From contig JAJKHS010000080.1 in the NCBI GenBank assembly GCA_021154885.1, forward strand, positions 92,879-156,878: 64,000 nt of DNA. The letters run 5' to 3'. Positions 16,170 through 25,271 of the stretch are shown in pieces; position 1 is the first letter of the stretch, and each line of letters opens with the position of its first letter. Position numbers and translations under genes: made by a program. The notes beneath the pieces were generated by a model. That model was given only the letters and a program-made list of their open reading frames with translations. It ran no database searches and was not told the origin of the DNA. Source of the stretch: Thermoanaerobaculum sp. (lineage in GTDB: Bacteria; Acidobacteriota; Thermoanaerobaculia; Multivoradales; UBA5704).

Positions 16170-17963
16170 ATGTCGGTCAGAACCTTGTCGGAGCTGTTCC
16201 TGAAGGCGGCGAGCTACAACAAGCCGGACTGCCTGCTCTCGAAGATCGGGGGTGGATTTCAGCCGATCTCGACGGCGGAGCTGGTGGACCGCGTGCGGCG
16301 GCTGTCGAAGGCCCTCGTGGAGCTGGGAGTGGCACCCGGCGACCGCGTGGCGCTGATGTCGGAGAACGGCCCGCACTGGCCGACGGTGGACTTCGCCACC
16401 CTCTGCATCGGCGCCGTGCTGGTGCCCATCTACCCCACGCTGCTGCCGGACCAGGCGGCCTACATCGCGAACAACTGCGGCGCCAAGGTAGTGGTGGCCG
16501 AGACGCCGGCCCACCTGAACGGGTTGCTGGAGCACGCGGCCGAACTGCCGGAGATCCAGCAGTTCGTCCTCATCAAGGGGGAGTCGAGCGACCCTCGGGT
16601 CGTCACGCTCGACGCGCTGATCGCCCGTGGCGGCGGTGTCGACGTGGACGAGTTCGAGCGGCGGGCCCGGGCCGTGAAGCCGGAGGACCTCGCCACCTTC
16701 ATCTATACGAGCGGCACCACGGGGACGCCCAAAGGGGTCATGCTGACCCACGGCAATCTCGCCTCCAACGTCACCTCCGGCCTCTCGGTGCTGAACCTCG
16801 ACGGCCGCTTCACGGCGCTCTCCTTCCTGCCGCTCTCCCACTCTTTCGAGCGCCTGGTGGACTACTGCTATTTCCTCACGGGGTGCACCATCGCCTACGC
16901 CGAGTCGGTGGCGGTGGTGGCGCAGAACCTCCAGGAGGTCAAGCCGCACGTCTTCGTCTCGGTGCCCCGGGTCTACGAGAAGCTCCTCGCCCGCATTCAG
17001 GAGAACGTGGCGCAGGCCTCGCCCATCCGCCAGCGGCTGTTCGCCTGGGCCGTGGGGCTCGGGCGCCAGGCGCTCCCCTACCGCCTCAAGCACCAGAGCC
17101 CGCCGGGCTGGCTCGGCGTCCAGCTCGGGCTGGCCGACAAGCTGGTGTTCAAGAAGATCCTCGAGCGGCTGGGCGGCCGCTTCGCCTTCGCCATCTCCGG
17201 CGGCGCGCCGCTGTCGCGCGACCTCGCCGAGTTCTTCTGGGGCGCCGGCATCCCCATCTATGAAGGCTACGGCCTGTCCGAGACCTCGCCGGTGATCTCG
17301 GTCAACTCCCGCGACGCGGTCAAGATGGGCACGGTGGGCCGGCCGATCCCCGGCGTCGAGGTCCAGATCGCCGCCGACGGCGAGATCCTGGCCCGGGGGC
17401 CCAACATCATGAAGGGTTACTGGCACATGGAGAAGGAGACGGCGGAGGTCATCGACGCCGAGGGGTGGTTCCACACCGGCGACATCGGCGAGATCGACGC
17501 CGACGGCTTCCTGCGCATCACCGACCGCAAGAAGGAGCTGATCATCAACGCCTACGGCAAGAACGTGGCGCCGGCGCCGATCGAGAACGCGCTCAAGAAC
17601 AGCCGCTACATCGGCCAGGCGGTGGTCATCGGCGACCGCCGGAAGTTCCTCTCGGCGCTGCTGGTGCCCGACTTCGACGCCCTCAAGGGGTGGGCCGAGA
17701 GACAGGGGCTCCCCGCGGCGACGCCCGAGGCGCTGGCGGCCGACCCCAAGGTCCGGGAGCTCATCGGCCAGGAGGTGCAGGGGGTCAACGCCAACCTCGC
17801 CGGCTTCGAGAAGATCGTGGCCTGGGAGCTCCTGCCCAATGAGTTCACGCTGGAGACCGGCGAGCTGACGCCGACCCAGAAGGTCAAGCGCCGGGTGATC
17901 AATCAGAAGTACGGCGAGGTCATCGACCGGCTCTACGCCGAGGCGGACAAGCACGGGGGGTAG
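16170..17963 (+). CDS. fadD: Long-chain acyl-CoA synthetase (AMP-binding, FadD-like)
   Basis: 597 residues. Activates long-chain fatty acids to acyl-CoA via an acyl-adenylate. ANL-superfamily motifs appear in order: P-loop-like YTSGTTGTPKG near 180-190, EGYGLSETSPV near 365 (A5), GWFHTGDIGEID near 432 (A7) and DRKKELIINAYGKNV near 452 (A8, with the hinge). The end LTPTQKVKRR supplies the catalytic Lys region. GGGAGGG lies 5 bases before the ATG and a TACAAT -10 box is at 16135-16140, giving a leader of about 23 bases. It lies just upstream of the fadJ-like gene, separated by a family 1 repeat. Confidence 0.93.
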   Translation: MSVRTLSELFLKAASYNKPDCLLSKIGGGFQPISTAELVDRVRRLSKALVELGVAPGDRVALMSENGPHWPTVDFATLCIGAVLVPIYPTLLPDQAAYIANNCGAKVVVAETPAHLNGLLEHAAELPEIQQFVLIKGESSDPRVVTLDALIARGGGVDVDEFERRARAVKPEDLATFIYTSGTTGTPKGVMLTHGNLASNVTSGLSVLNLDGRFTALSFLPLSHSFERLVDYCYFLTGCTIAYAESVAVVAQNLQEVKPHVFVSVPRVYEKLLARIQENVAQASPIRQRLFAWAVGLGRQALPYRLKHQSPPGWLGVQLGLADKLVFKKILERLGGRFAFAISGGAPLSRDLAEFFWGAGIPIYEGYGLSETSPVISVNSRDAVKMGTVGRPIPGVEVQIAADGEILARGPNIMKGYWHMEKETAEVIDAEGWFHTGDIGEIDADGFLRITDRKKELIINAYGKNVAPAPIENALKNSRYIGQAVVIGDRRKFLSALLVPDFDALKGWAERQGLPAATPEALAADPKVRELIGQEVQGVNANLAGFEKIVAWELLPNEFTLETGELTPTQKVKRRVINQKYGEVIDRLYAEADKHGG

Positions 17964-17970
17964 TGCCGGC

Positions 17971-18119
17971 CCCTCACCCCTGGCCCCTCTCCCACCGCCC
18001 TCCCCCCGACCGGGAGAGGGGAACCCGGCTGAAGGGTTCTTGCCTTTCCCCCTCTTCTCCCGGTCGGGGGGAGGGCGGTGGGAGAAGAGGGTCGGGGTGA
18101 TGAGGGTCTTGGGCGGGGG
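17971..18119. repeat. Family 1 long palindromic element
   Basis: About 149 bases. Left arm CCCTCACCCCTGGCCCCTCT...ACCGGGAGAGGGG, right arm CCCTCTTCTCCCGGTCGGGG...AGGGTCGGGGTGATGAGGG. Nearly identical to the element at 26263-26410. Both copies end in GGGTCTTGGGCGGGG and lie about 50 bases before a plus-strand start codon. Confidence 0.88.
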
Positions 18120-18174
18120 AAGTCCGGCAGGAGAAGTGGCCCGGAGCAATGGTGGCTTTCAAGGAGGTTTCACC

Positions 18175-20307
18175 GTGGCATCCAATTTCCATCTCGAAGT
18201 CGGCGCCGACCGGCTGGCGACGCTGACCTTCGATTCGCCGGACAAGAAAGTCAACATCTTCACCCGCACCGCCCTGCAGGAGCTCGAGAGAGTCCTGGAG
18301 GAGCTTAGCGGACGGCACGACGTCGGCTGCCTGATCCTGCTCTCGGGCAAGCCCGGGAGCTTCATCGCCGGCGCCGACGTGGAGGAGATCGCCCGGGTGA
18401 CCGATCCGGTGGAGGCGGAGGCCGGCTCGCGGGTGGGTCACCGCCTGTTCGCGGCCTGGGAGGCCCTCCCCTTCCCCACCGTCGCCGCCATCCGCGGTGT
18501 CTGTCTGGGCGGCGGCCTCGAGATCTCCCTCGCCTCCACCTGGCGCGTGGCCAGCGACCGCCCGGACACCAGGCTGGGCCTGCCCGAGGTGCAGCTCGGC
18601 ATCCTCCCCGCCTGGGGCGGCTCCACCCGCCTGCCGCGCCTCATCGGCATCGCCGAAGCCCTGGACCTGATCCTCACCGGCAAGACCGTGGCCGGCCGCA
18701 AGGCCCTGAAGCTGGGCCTCGTCGACGCCCTGATGCCGGATGCCCGCTTCCTCGACGAGGTGCGGGACTTCGCCCTGGAACGCGCCGGCCAGAAGCGCCG
18801 CGACGACTCGGGCGCCGGCTTCAAGGAGCTGCTGCTCGAAAAGAACCCCGTGGGGCGGAAGATCCTCTTCGACCAGGCGCGCAAGAAGACCCTGGAGCAG
18901 AGCCGCGGGCACTACCCGGCGCCGCTGCGGGCCCTCGAGGTCGTCCGGGTGGGGATCGAGCAGGGGGTCCGGGCCGGCTTCGACGCCGAGGCGCGGGCGG
19001 CGGCCGAGCTCGCGACCTCGAAGATCTCGAAGAACCTCGTCCACGTCTTCCACCTCACGGAAAACGCGAAGAAGGAGAATGGCCTGGCCGGCGCCGAGCC
19101 GCGCCGGGTGCGCCACACGGCCGTGCTGGGCGCGGGCGTGATGGGCGGTGGCATCGCCCAGCTCATCGCCGACAAGACCGGCCTCCCCGTGCGTATGAAG
19201 GACGTGCGCGACGAGGCCCTGGCGAGCGGCATGGCGCACGCCGCGGCGCTGTTCGACAAGCAGGTCCAGCGCCGCCGGCTGACGGCGCCGGAGGCGCGGC
19301 GCAGGATGGCCCTGCTGCTCCCCACCCTGGACTACTCGGGCTTCTCGCGGGCGGACCTGGTGATCGAGGCGATCGTCGAGAGCCTCGGGGTCAAGCAGGA
19401 GGTCTTCGCCGAGACGGCGAAGCACGTGCGGGCCGACGCGGTCCTCGCCTCCAACACCTCGTCGCTCTCCATCGCCGGCATCGGCGCCAGGACGCCCGAG
19501 CGCAGCCGGGTGGTGGGCATGCACTTCTTCAATCCCGTGGACCGCATGCCGCTGGTGGAGGTCATCGCCGCCGAAGGCAGCGATCCGGCGGCGGTGAACA
19601 CGGTCTTCGCCTTCACCCGCAAGCTGGGCAAGACCCCCATCCTGGTCAGGGACACTCCCGGCTTCCTGGTCAACCGGCTGCTGATGTTCTACTCCACCGA
19701 GGCCTTCTGGCTGCTCGACGAGGGGTGCAGGATGGAGGACCTGGACCGCGCCATGACCGACTGGGGCATGCCGGTCGGCCCCATCACCCTCGCCGACGAG
19801 GTGGGGATCGACGTCGCCACCAAGGTGGCCCACATCCTGCGCGACGCCTTCAGCGACCGCCTCCCGGTGCCCGCCTGGCTCGACAAGGTGCCGCAGTCCG
19901 GCCGGCTGGGAACCAAGAACGGCAAGGGCTTCTACCTCTATGAGGGGAAGGAGCGCAAGGGGCCGGACCCCAGCATCTATTCCCTGCTGGGGCTCCATCC
20001 CAGGGAGGAGGCCCCCGACCCGGGCGCCATCGCCGACCGCATGGTGCTGCCGATGGTCAACGAAGCCGCCCGCTGCCTGGAGGAGGGTGTGGTGAGGAGC
20101 GCCGCGGACGTCGACCTGGCGCTGATCTTCGGCACCGGCTTCCCGCCCTTCCGCGGCGGCCTCTGCCGCTGGGCGGACCAGGAGGGGTTGAACCAGATCG
20201 TCGCCACCCTGGAGCGGCTGGAGAGCGCCGTGGGCGACCGCTTCCGACCCTCCGACGCCCTGCGGGCCACCGCCGAGGCCGGCGGGTTCTACGCCCGTTT
20301 CGGGTGA
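18175..20307 (+). CDS. fadJ: Fatty-acid oxidation complex alpha subunit (enoyl-CoA hydratase/3-hydroxyacyl-CoA dehydrogenase)
   Basis: 710 residues. Bifunctional beta-oxidation enzyme. The N-terminal crotonase domain (1-190) has the oxyanion motif GKPGSFIAGADVEEI near 55-70 and CLGGGLEISLA near 110, with the PEVQLGILPAWGG block. An NAD-binding Rossmann motif (VLGAGVMGGGIAQ near 318) opens the dehydrogenase half, with the catalytic His in VGMHFFNPVDRMPLVEVI near 449 and C-terminal helical domains. The start is GTG at 18175 with AAGGAGG seven bases upstream. No thiolase (fadA/fadI) gene follows, so the beta-subunit partner must be elsewhere. Full-length for the family. Confidence 0.94.
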   Translation: MASNFHLEVGADRLATLTFDSPDKKVNIFTRTALQELERVLEELSGRHDVGCLILLSGKPGSFIAGADVEEIARVTDPVEAEAGSRVGHRLFAAWEALPFPTVAAIRGVCLGGGLEISLASTWRVASDRPDTRLGLPEVQLGILPAWGGSTRLPRLIGIAEALDLILTGKTVAGRKALKLGLVDALMPDARFLDEVRDFALERAGQKRRDDSGAGFKELLLEKNPVGRKILFDQARKKTLEQSRGHYPAPLRALEVVRVGIEQGVRAGFDAEARAAAELATSKISKNLVHVFHLTENAKKENGLAGAEPRRVRHTAVLGAGVMGGGIAQLIADKTGLPVRMKDVRDEALASGMAHAAALFDKQVQRRRLTAPEARRRMALLLPTLDYSGFSRADLVIEAIVESLGVKQEVFAETAKHVRADAVLASNTSSLSIAGIGARTPERSRVVGMHFFNPVDRMPLVEVIAAEGSDPAAVNTVFAFTRKLGKTPILVRDTPGFLVNRLLMFYSTEAFWLLDEGCRMEDLDRAMTDWGMPVGPITLADEVGIDVATKVAHILRDAFSDRLPVPAWLDKVPQSGRLGTKNGKGFYLYEGKERKGPDPSIYSLLGLHPREEAPDPGAIADRMVLPMVNEAARCLEEGVVRSAADVDLALIFGTGFPPFRGGLCRWADQEGLNQIVATLERLESAVGDRFRPSDALRATAEAGGFYARFG

Positions 20308-20453
20308 CGGTGAAGGGATTCGCTCTGTCCTCTGCGGAGGACGGAGCTGCGCGCCGCCACCGCGGAATATTCCTGGCCCGCCCCTTGCTGTGTCTAAGGG
20401 GGAACGACGCCATTCGGAAGCGGAAAAGCCCGGTCCGAGCAAAGGAGAAAAAA

Positions 20454-21563
20454 ATGTCACGAACCATGCGAATGACGGCGCTGGCCCTCGTCGCGCTCTG
20501 CGGCATGGGGCGCGCGGTCCTGGCCCAGAACGAGGAGAAGCCTGTAGGCCAGTTCCAGGGCAAGGTGAACGTCAACGAGGTTCTCCTGGACGTGCTGGTC
20601 ACCGATGCCAGGGGCAACGTGATCGTGGGACTCGACAAGAACGACTTCGTGGTCAAGGAGAACGGCAAGCCGGTGACGCTGACCGGCGTGACCTTCTACA
20701 GCAACCGGCGGCTCCTCGAGTCCTCGCCCACCCTGGCCAAGCAGGGGGTGAGCACGGAGCAGGCGCCGGAGGACCGTTACTTCATCCTCTTCTTCGAGGA
20801 TCAGAAGGGCAATGCCCAGGACGCGCCGCAGCTCCTCACGCAGCAGATGGAAGCGGCCAAGCGGGCCCGCGGCTGGGTGGACGCCGAGCTGCTGCCCAAC
20901 GACTGGGTGGCGGTGGTCTCCTACGACTCCCGCCTCAAGGTGCAGCAGGACTTCACCCACGACCAGCGGGCGCTGGTGGCGGCCATCGCCGACGCCATGA
21001 AGGGCAAGGACCCCGAGGGGAACTACCCCTCCCGCATCCAGGCCGGCAAGGGCCCGTCGCTGCTCGCCGGCCTGCCCAAGGGCGAGGAGCTGCGGAACAA
21101 GACGCCCAACATCTACGAAGCGCTGCAGCAGATCGCCCGCTCGGCGGGCAACATCCGCGGGCGTAAGAACCTCCTGCTCTTCACCTACGGCCTGCCGGGC
21201 CGGGAGAACACCTTCGGCAGCTACGTGCCCGACGACCGCTACTTCAAACCCACGGTGCAAAGGCTCAACGACAACAACGTCGCCGTCTACAGCCTCGACC
21301 TGACGCCGCCAGCCGTGCAGCACACCCTCTCCGACTCCCTGAACCTCCTCTCCCTCGAGACCGGCGGCCGCTACTTCTTCAACGTCACCAACTACTCGAC
21401 TCCGCTCGACCAGGTGGCGAAGGAGAACAACGGCTACTACCTGCTCAGCTACGAGAGCACGCAGCCGGCCGGCAAGGCGGGGTTCCAGGAAGTCGACGTG
21501 AAGACCACCAACCCCGAATTCAAGCTCAAGGCGCGGAAGGGGTACGGATACGGGAAGGATTGA
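20454..21563 (+). CDS. Secreted VWFA-related Acidobacteria-type domain protein
   Basis: 369 residues. A signal peptide (about 1-23, LVALCGMGRAVLA) is followed by NVNEVLLDVLVTDARGNVI and GLDKNDFVVKENGKPVTL, the characteristic entry to the Acidobacteria-expanded VWFA-related family (TIGR03436-type). The body is a VWFA-like fold (RYFILFFEDQKGN, then VAVVSYDSRLKVQQDFTHD, then GRKNLLLFTYGLPG), ending in a strand-rich segment with YYLLSYES and LKARKGYGYGKD. AAAGGAG precedes the ATG. Binding partners unknown. It overlaps the tail of the converging FAD oxidoreductase gene by 38 bases. Confidence 0.9.
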   Translation: MSRTMRMTALALVALCGMGRAVLAQNEEKPVGQFQGKVNVNEVLLDVLVTDARGNVIVGLDKNDFVVKENGKPVTLTGVTFYSNRRLLESSPTLAKQGVSTEQAPEDRYFILFFEDQKGNAQDAPQLLTQQMEAAKRARGWVDAELLPNDWVAVVSYDSRLKVQQDFTHDQRALVAAIADAMKGKDPEGNYPSRIQAGKGPSLLAGLPKGEELRNKTPNIYEALQQIARSAGNIRGRKNLLLFTYGLPGRENTFGSYVPDDRYFKPTVQRLNDNNVAVYSLDLTPPAVQHTLSDSLNLLSLETGGRYFFNVTNYSTPLDQVAKENNGYYLLSYESTQPAGKAGFQEVDVKTTNPEFKLKARKGYGYGKD

Positions 21564-22653
21564 AAAGACTGCGCAGCAGCCTCCTCCGCAACCCCGTATA
21601 GGGCTGCCGGCAGGCCAGCAGGTCCCCCAGCACCCTTCGGACCCCTGAGTGGAGCCGCGCCGCCGGCACCATCCACTGGCCGATCGATCCCTCGAAGAAC
21701 AGGTCGCGGGCGTTCCCGGCCCTCTCCATCTCCGCCGCCAGCTCGGCGGCGAGGACGTCCGGGTACCTCTCGGGGTCTCCCGCCAGCAGACCCTCGGCCG
21801 CCCAGAGACCGGAGAGGAGGCCGTAGCGGATCCCCTCGCGGGTGAGAGGGTCGGCCAGGGCCGCGGCATCGCCGGTCAGGAGCACCCGGCGGACGAGGGC
21901 GCGGCGCACCGACGGCAGGGTCCACTCGCCGAAGACAGGAATGGGATACCGGTAGCGGGGACCCGGAAGGTCCCGCCAGCCGCCGGGGAGGTGGCGGTCG
22001 AGGAAGGAGCCCAGGGCGGCGCGGGCGGCGGCGTCCGTGAGGCGGCCGGCCGTGTAGGCGATGCCCACCGAAGCGCCGCCTGGCCGGGGGAAGATCCAGA
22101 GGTAGGAATCGGCGAGCCCGGGAAAGGCGAGGACGAGGCGGTCCCAGGCGAGCCCCGAGAGCGAGCCCCCCAGTCCGAGGCTGTCCCCCCGCGACGCCAG
22201 GCCCAGGCTGCGGCGCGTCAATCCGCGGGCGCCATCCGCGCCCACGATCCAGTCATAGATCCGGGTTTCTCCAGCCGCGCTGACCTCAAGGCCGCCGCTC
22301 CCCCACTCCAGCCGCTCCGCCCTGGCGGGCCGCAGCACAGCGCCGGCGGCCACGGCCGCCTCGGCGAGCGCGCGGTCGAAGTCGCGCCGGCGGAAGATGC
22401 GGATCCCCTGGAGGTCCACGCCGATCCGGCCGCCGCCAGCGTTCTCCAGCACGGCGGCGGGGCTGATCACGGCCGGCAGCGGCGAGAGATCGAAGCCGGC
22501 GAGGCGCGGCAGCACGTGCTCCGGCACCGCGCCGCCGCACGGCTTCTCGCCGGGACGGGCAGGGAGATAGAGGTCCACCGCCGCGCCGCCGCGGGCCAAG
22601 GCCAGGGCCGCCGAGCCGCCGGCGGGGCCGCCGCCGATTACGGCAATGCGCAT
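21526..22653 (-). CDS. FAD-dependent oxidoreductase, geranylgeranyl-reductase-like
   Basis: 375 residues. Flavoprotein of the geranylgeranyl reductase/PHBH type. The dinucleotide motif is at the N-terminus (MRIAVIGGGPAGGSAALALA), with PGEKPCGGAVPEHVL near 45 as in geranylgeranyl reductases and the second FAD motif VLLTGDAAALADPLTREGI near 275. The substrate is not predictable; prenyl-lipid (quinone or membrane-lipid) saturation is common in the family. ATG 22653 is preceded by a TACAAT -10 box with a 7-base gap and no clear ribosome-binding site, so it is probably leaderless. It overlaps the converging VWFA gene. Confidence 0.87.
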   Translation of the reverse strand: MRIAVIGGGPAGGSAALALARGGAAVDLYLPARPGEKPCGGAVPEHVLPRLAGFDLSPLPAVISPAAVLENAGGGRIGVDLQGIRIFRRRDFDRALAEAAVAAGAVLRPARAERLEWGSGGLEVSAAGETRIYDWIVGADGARGLTRRSLGLASRGDSLGLGGSLSGLAWDRLVLAFPGLADSYLWIFPRPGGASVGIAYTAGRLTDAAARAALGSFLDRHLPGGWRDLPGPRYRYPIPVFGEWTLPSVRRALVRRVLLTGDAAALADPLTREGIRYGLLSGLWAAEGLLAGDPERYPDVLAAELAAEMERAGNARDLFFEGSIGQWMVPAARLHSGVRRVLGDLLACRQPYTGLRRRLLRSLFNPSRIRTPSAP

Positions 22654-22660
22654 GGCGGGG

Positions 22661-22666
22661 ATTGTA
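22661..22666 (-). promoter_or_regulatory. -10 box TACAAT seven bases before the FAD oxidoreductase start
   Basis: On the minus strand, TTGCGG, a 16-base gap, TACAAT (22666-22661), seven bases, then ATG. A transcription start seven bases after the box would fall on the start codon. Confidence 0.6.
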
Positions 22667-22686
22667 GAGCCAACTTTGGAAGCCGC

Positions 22687-22780
22687 AAGGGACAACAGGG
22701 ACTTCAGGGACAGCAGGGACAAAGACACTGACGCCGATGTCCCTAGTCCCTGTCGTCCCTGAAGTCCCTGATGTCCCTTG
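22687..22780. repeat. Family 2 inverted repeat with 9-base period (GGGACNNCA)
   Basis: Left arm of GGGACAACA, GGGACTTCA, GGGACAGCA, GGGAC units; right arm of the complementary GTCCCTGAA/GTCCCTGAT units. The arms pair into a long hairpin around about 25 unpaired bases. Other copies are at 36301, 41257, 45271 and 63901. Confidence 0.85.
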
Positions 22781-22794
22781 CCTGAGCCCCGCCC

Positions 22795-23589
22795 CTACCG
22801 CGTCGCCTCCCCCTCCTCCTCCTGGTCCTCCTCGACCGAGAGGAGCACGACGGTGACGTTGTCGATGCCACCGCGGGCGTTGGAGTCGGTGATCAGGGTA
22901 CGGCAGATCTCGTGCAGGCTGCGGCCGGAGGCCAGGCGGTCACGGATGTCGGCGTCGGAGAGCATCCCGGTCAGGCCGTCCGAGCAGAGGAGGAAGAGGT
23001 CGCCGGACTGCACCTCCAGCTCCCGCACGTCGACCAGCACGTCGCTCTCCCCGCCCAGGGCACGGGTGACGACGTTCTTCAGCGGGTGGGAGCGGGCCTG
23101 CTCCTTGGAGAGAAAGCCGGCCACCACCTGCTCGTTGACCCAGGTGTGGTCCTGGGTGAGCTGCTCCAGGCGGCCGCCGCGCAGCCGGTAGGCGCGGCTG
23201 TCGCCCACGTGGGCCACGGCGGCGGTCTGGCCGGCGAGGAGGAGGCCCACCACCGTCGTGCCCATGCCATAGAGCGAGCCGTCCCGGGTGATCTCCCGCA
23301 GCACGTGGTCGTGGGCCTTGCGCACGGCCATCTTGAGCAGGTTCGAGTGGCGCTCCAGGCGGGCGTCCATGCCGAACGGCCAGGTCGTGTCCTTGTCGGC
23401 GGTCTTGGCGATGAAGTCGCGGATGGTGTCGACGGCGATCCGGGAGGCCACTTCGCCGTGGCTGTGGCCACCCATGCCGTCGGCCACCACGTAGAGCCGG
23501 TGCATCGGATCGATCTCGAAGTAATCCTCGTTGTGGGCCCGGGTGAGCCCCACGTCGGAGAGCCCGCAGGCCTTGACGCGCAGCGACAT
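22795..23589 (-). CDS. PP2C-family serine/threonine protein phosphatase
   Basis: 264 residues. Mn/Mg-dependent phosphatase of the PrpC/Stp type. Metal-binding motifs: DVGLTRAHNEDYF (12-24), VVADGMGGHSHG (34-45), CSDGLTGML near 197 and GGIDNVTVVLL near 240; all core aspartates are present. The acidic tail is EEDQEEEGE. It is the last gene of a four-gene operon (RodZ-like, HEAT-like, J-domain, phosphatase) and overlaps the J-domain stop as TGATG. It should oppose Ser/Thr kinases, though no kinase gene lies nearby. Its partner substrates are unknown. Confidence 0.94.
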   Translation of the reverse strand: MSLRVKACGLSDVGLTRAHNEDYFEIDPMHRLYVVADGMGGHSHGEVASRIAVDTIRDFIAKTADKDTTWPFGMDARLERHSNLLKMAVRKAHDHVLREITRDGSLYGMGTTVVGLLLAGQTAAVAHVGDSRAYRLRGGRLEQLTQDHTWVNEQVVAGFLSKEQARSHPLKNVVTRALGGESDVLVDVRELEVQSGDLFLLCSDGLTGMLSDADIRDRLASGRSLHEICRTLITDSNARGGIDNVTVVLLSVEEDQEEEGEATR

Positions 23590-24245
23590 CAGCCGCCCCT
23601 TCCGAACAGACCCCGGCGGCCGGCGGGGGCGGCGGCGGCGGCGGCGCGGGTGAGCTCCTCCAGAGCCTGGCGCACGACGGGGTCGTCGTCCCCCCACTGG
23701 AGGGCCTTGCGGTAATACTGGACGGCTTCGTCGGCCTGGCCCGCGAGGGCGAAGATGCGGCCGGCCTGCTTCAGGTAGGAGCCGTTCATGGGCTCCAGGG
23801 CGCAGGCCCGCTCGATGGCGGCCACCGCCCGGGGGAGCCAGCTCTTGTTCTGGCTGCAAGCCTGGGCCAGGTGATGCCAGGCCTGGGCGTTGCGGGCGTC
23901 GGCCTGGGTCGCGAGGTCGAAGTTGCTGGCCGCCTCCAGGTAGTTCTTCTCCTTGTAGGCCTTCACCCCGCGCTGCAGGTAGACGCGGAAGAGCTGCCGC
24001 GGATCGGAGCCCCCCTGCTCCTCCGGGCGCACCAGGTCGACGTCGTGGCGGCGGCGGCGCTCCGGGTCGACGAGCGCGTTGAAGGCTTCGGTGATGTCCT
24101 GGAACTCCTTCTCGGCGCGCACCTTCTCCTGTCCCTTGAACCGGTCGGGGTGCCGGGCACGGGCCAGCTCGCGGAAGCGCTGCCGGATCTGATCCTCGCT
24201 GGCGTTCCGCGGCAGAGCGAGGACGGCGTAGAAGTCCCTGGCCAT
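23589..24245 (-). CDS. J-domain protein with TPR-like C-terminus
   Basis: 218 residues. The N-terminal J domain (1-70) has the HPD motif at 32-34 (RARHPDRFKG), so it should stimulate a DnaK-type ATPase. There is no Gly/Phe region or zinc-finger, so it is not a general DnaJ. Residues 90-195 form TPR-like helices (NFDLATQADARNAQAWHHLA; GRIFALAGQADEAVQYYRKAL), with a basic Gly-rich tail. TAGGAT lies seven bases before the ATG. It is third in the operon, after the RodZ-like and HEAT-like genes, with an 11-base gap from the latter; it may recruit chaperone to them. Confidence 0.9.
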   Translation of the reverse strand: MARDFYAVLALPRNASEDQIRQRFRELARARHPDRFKGQEKVRAEKEFQDITEAFNALVDPERRRRHDVDLVRPEEQGGSDPRQLFRVYLQRGVKAYKEKNYLEAASNFDLATQADARNAQAWHHLAQACSQNKSWLPRAVAAIERACALEPMNGSYLKQAGRIFALAGQADEAVQYYRKALQWGDDDPVVRQALEELTRAAAAAAPAGRRGLFGRGG

Positions 24246-24255
24246 CAGACTGATC

Positions 24256-25269
24256 CTATTGCTGCTTGATTCTATACAAACGCAAGGCTGTCGAGCGAAC
24301 CGCGTCCGGAATGTTCCGGTCGCGGCTGAGCTCGCGCAGGTCGCGCACCGCCAGCCGGGGGACCAGACGCAGGGCCGTGCCCGTGGGTGTGCGGGGATTG
24401 GAGACCAGCGCTTTCACCACGTTGTACTTGCCGATCCAGTCCCGCTTCTTGGCGATCAGGCCCAGCACCTCCTCGACCACCGACCGGCTGGAGGCGACCT
24501 GCTCCACCTCCTGGTCGGAGAGGCTGTTGTTGACGATCACCGAGACGGCGACCTGGGCATTGGAGTCCCGCAGCAGGATGAGACGCAGGGTGCGCGGCGC
24601 GCCGCGGGAGAGCTTCAGGCGGGCCGGCACCGGGAGCATGCGGATCTGTCCTTCGGTGAGCTGGGTCCTCTCGGGCTCCAGCTCGCCGACGGCGGGGAGC
24701 TCGCGGGCGGTTTCGATCGCCTCCGCCAGCTCCTCTTCGTCCATCTCCTCCGTCGGGACCGGCGCCCGGACGACCGGCGTGCGCTCCCGCGGCAGCAGGT
24801 GCTCGCGGTACTCGGCGATGCGCCGCAGGGTGTAGGTGGAGACCTCGGGGTTCTCCTCCAGGGCCTCGAGGATCGCCGGCTGCTCCACGATGGCGTCCTG
24901 GCGCAGCAGGAGGATCTCCTGCAGGTCGGGAGGGAGGCGGCGGGCCAGGCGGGCGAGGAGGGGGCGCGGCGTGTCGCGCCGGCGGACGATGGCCTCGATG
25001 AGCACCGGATGGCTCGTCTCCTCGGCGAACCAGGACAGCACCTCTTCAGTGGCACCGCGCTCCAGGTAGGGGCGGGCCATGCGGACGTCGATCCCCCGCA
25101 GGCTCTTGCGGGCCAGCGCCGCCACTTCCGGGTCGAGCCCTTGGGCAAGGTCGACCTGGAGGGGGATCATCTCCTCCGGCGGCAGGGGGAGCACCCCCTC
25201 GGCGGCGAGGAGCTGAAGCTGGCGGTTTCCCGAGCGCACCTGCTCGAGAAGGGGCGAGCTGCCGGCCAC
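24256..25269 (-). CDS. HEAT-repeat-like protein of unknown function
   Basis: 337 residues, soluble, strongly helical. The sequence reads as repeated antiparallel helix pairs with Leu/Ala/Arg (VALARKSLRGI; LARLARRLPPDLQEILLL; ILEALEENPEVSTYTLRRIA), an acidic region (TEEMDEEELAEAIE near 180) and a C-terminal block with LSDQEVEQVASSRSVVEEVL and VKALVSNPRTPTGTALRLV resembling DUF2336/HEAT proteins. There are no catalytic motifs. The start is GTG, two bases after the RodZ-like stop. It probably acts as a scaffold with its operon neighbours (phosphatase, J-domain); that is inference. Confidence 0.75.
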   Translation of the reverse strand: MAGSSPLLEQVRSGNRQLQLLAAEGVLPLPPEEMIPLQVDLAQGLDPEVAALARKSLRGIDVRMARPYLERGATEEVLSWFAEETSHPVLIEAIVRRRDTPRPLLARLARRLPPDLQEILLLRQDAIVEQPAILEALEENPEVSTYTLRRIAEYREHLLPRERTPVVRAPVPTEEMDEEELAEAIETARELPAVGELEPERTQLTEGQIRMLPVPARLKLSRGAPRTLRLILLRDSNAQVAVSVIVNNSLSDQEVEQVASSRSVVEEVLGLIAKKRDWIGKYNVVKALVSNPRTPTGTALRLVPRLAVRDLRELSRDRNIPDAVRSTALRLYRIKQQ

Positions 25270-25271
25270 GT